A stretch of DNA of 64,000 nucleotides, from positions 62,001 to 126,000 of the forward strand of contig JAGBAO010000017.1 in NCBI GenBank assembly GCA_017938925.1. Reading direction: 5' to 3'. Position numbers and translations under genes: made by a program. The DNA comes from Bacteroidales bacterium. Lineage in GTDB: Bacteria; Bacteroidota; Bacteroidia; Bacteroidales; UBA932. Below are positions 62,808-64,000 of the stretch, in pieces. The notes under the pieces were generated by a model. It was not told the origin of the DNA and did no database searches. It saw only the letters and a program-made list of their open reading frames with translations. The number at the start of each line of letters is the position of its first letter. The first letter of the stretch is position 1.

Positions 62808-64000
62808 TTATCTGCTCTCCCAGCCGTAATTCTGGCCGAGATTAGGGTTGACATTAAGGGCGCTTTCCGGAATAGGGTCGAGGTACATGCAGTCGTCCCA
62901 TTCAAGAAGGTAGTTGTAAACAAGGTATCCGTAAGTGCCTTCAGTCAGGCTGAAAGATGAGTCAGAACCTGTGTTTGCAATCGGATAACTGTTGTCCGCA
63001 TGAGGGGCATTACGATTTATGTAGTAAGTCCTGCCGTTGAATTTGAAACCGTTCATGGCCTCATCCTCAGTGACATAGATTCCTCTCCATCCCTGATATT
63101 CGTAGCGTCTTGCTATCATCCATCCTGCCTTCCATCTCATCAGGTCGTCATGACGCGAGTCGCATTCCATTGCAAGCTCGATCGCCCTTTCGCGGCGGAG
63201 CTCCAGAGCAAAGTCGTCAAGCTGCATCGGGCTCTGTGCATTCGGGTCTGTGTAGTAGTCCGCCAGCCAGTTGTCCCTCATGTAAGCGGAACTTCCCGGG
63301 TAGATGCTTGTGACGCCGGCTCTTCTTCTGAGCGCTCCGACAGTCTCATCCCAGACCCCTTCGCTCATTGCTCCGAGTTCATACATGCTTTCTGCATAGA
63401 TGAGAAGGATCTCTCCATATCTGAGGAGCGGAAGCGCGTTGTAGCACAACGCTCCGGCCCTGAAATTGTCCTCATGCTCCTGGTTCCACTTGATCCATGC
63501 ATAACCTGTGAACACATGAGTGAAGTTGGTCGGCTTAGGTTGCTCTCCGTTTGCCAATGAATTGTACTTATGATTAGGACCGTTTACGGTCTGGTGCATT
63601 CTCCAGTCCCTGTTCTCGAACTCCTTGTTGATGTTGACCTTGTCGTCTGTGACGTGTGTTCCGTCAAGGTTAAGGTACATTCTGACAAACTCCTTGACAG
63701 GACCGTACTGCTGTCCCCATGTCGATGAATTGAATTCACCGGTGAGGTCGTGCGACACCCTGAGGTCTTCGCTGAACGAACGTCCCCAGATCACCTCATC
63801 CTTCTGGATGGTGTTGCTGATGAACAGGTCGCTGTATGCTGTCTCAGGTGATCCTGCATGAAGGGTATAGACTCCGCTGTCCATAATCTTCCTTGCAGCA
63901 TCCCTTGCAACCGCGATGATTTCTTCAGAAGTCTCGTACTCGTTGTTCCAAGGAACGTTGGTGGACGGGTTTCTGTCGTGATATTTACGGTATGTTCCTT
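62808..64000 (-). CDS. SusD/RagB-family nutrient-binding lipoprotein, 5'-truncated by window edge
   Basis: The C-terminal part (about 397 residues) of a surface glycan-binding lipoprotein that works with a SusC-type TonB transporter. The frame is open to the window end (GTYRKYHDRNPSTN upstream of the internal ATG at 63884). Typical SusD features are RYGEILLIYAESMYELG, LRRRAGV, FALELRRERAIELAMECDSRHDDLMRW, and the C-terminal LDPIPESALNVNPNLGQN with a final tyrosine/tryptophan segment. Family length is 500-600 residues. SusC is expected just outside the window. It leads a run of genes with 10-11 base gaps, so the surface genes downstream belong to one operon. Confidence 0.96.
   Translation of the reverse strand, partial: GTYRKYHDRNPSTNVPWNNEYETSEEIIAVARDAARKIMDSGVYTLHAGSPETAYSDLFISNTIQKDEVIWGRSFSEDLRVSHDLTGEFNSSTWGQQYGPVKEFVRMYLNLDGTHVTDDKVNINKEFENRDWRMHQTVNGPNHKYNSLANGEQPKPTNFTHVFTGYAWIKWNQEHEDNFRAGALCYNALPLLRYGEILLIYAESMYELGAMSEGVWDETVGALRRRAGVTSIYPGSSAYMRDNWLADYYTDPNAQSPMQLDDFALELRRERAIELAMECDSRHDDLMRWKAGWMIARRYEYQGWRGIYVTEDEAMNGFKFNGRTYYINRNAPHADNSYPIANTGSDSSFSLTEGTYGYLVYNYLLEWDDCMYLDPIPESALNVNPNLGQNYGWESR

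Overview
This 64 kb window is a chromosomal segment of a Bacteroidota bacterium, most likely order Bacteroidales. The signs are a SusD/RagB lipoprotein, GLUG-repeat and fimbrillin-like surface lipoproteins, GSCFA and DUF5106-type proteins, a fused Lon/HU/PPDK housekeeping set with Bacteroidota-type sequences, many Bacteroidetes-style promoters (TTTG, 19-21 bp, TAnnTTTG), and an almost complete lack of strong Shine-Dalgarno sequences. Base composition looks near 50% GC throughout. I see no insertion sequence, prophage, CRISPR array or rRNA. The genus cannot be fixed from the sequence alone.

Layout. 1-9.7 kb: the end of ettA, a secreted alpha/beta hydrolase, a membrane M28 peptidase, an M16 protease lipoprotein, a YugP-like zinc peptidase, alr and a low-molecular-weight tyrosine phosphatase. 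9.7-14 kb: a minus-strand run (sialate O-acetylesterase, DNA/RNA nuclease lipoprotein, PfpI/DJ-1 protein, short-chain dehydrogenase) led by a tRNA-Gly(CCC) that appears to share its transcript. 14-21.9 kb: ppdK, an orphan PurL-like protein, folC, rng, an overlooked 30-residue AURKAIP1/COX24 (mS38-like) gene, and HU. 22-29.5 kb: lon, ung, coaD, a double-thioredoxin-fold protein, a small acidic protein behind a sigma-54-like promoter, rmuC and a small DNA-binding-like protein. 29.5-38.6 kb: a GH2 beta-galactosidase, tdk, a coiled-coil protein, rsmI, a membrane helix-hairpin-helix protein, ffh and lysA.

38.7-45 kb: a seven-helix membrane AraC-type regulator, an ABC exporter operon with its own YtrA-type GntR repressor and a clear operator, a GSCFA protein, an outer-membrane barrel-like protein and a glycerophosphodiesterase. 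45.2-52.4 kb: a tight glpA-glpB-glpC-glpT-5'-nucleotidase operon for uptake and anaerobic oxidation of glycerol 3-phosphate. 52.5-64 kb: a minus-strand surface operon that begins outside the window and runs SusD, calcineurin-like phosphoesterase, GLUG/SGNH hydrolase, YD-like lipoprotein, giant GLUG lipoprotein.

Working together: the GDPD, GlpT, GlpABC, nucleotidase and SusD-linked phosphoesterase genes lie within 20 kb and could form one route that captures phosphodiester-containing material at the cell surface, releases glycerol 3-phosphate or nucleosides, and oxidises glycerol 3-phosphate into central metabolism. This is an inference from gene content. The most unusual signals are the sigma-54-like promoter joined to an inverted repeat at 27.45 kb, the dyad-rich region before lon, the orphan PurL-like protein, the 7TM-AraC regulator and the phosphoesterase/GLUG/SGNH surface operon.
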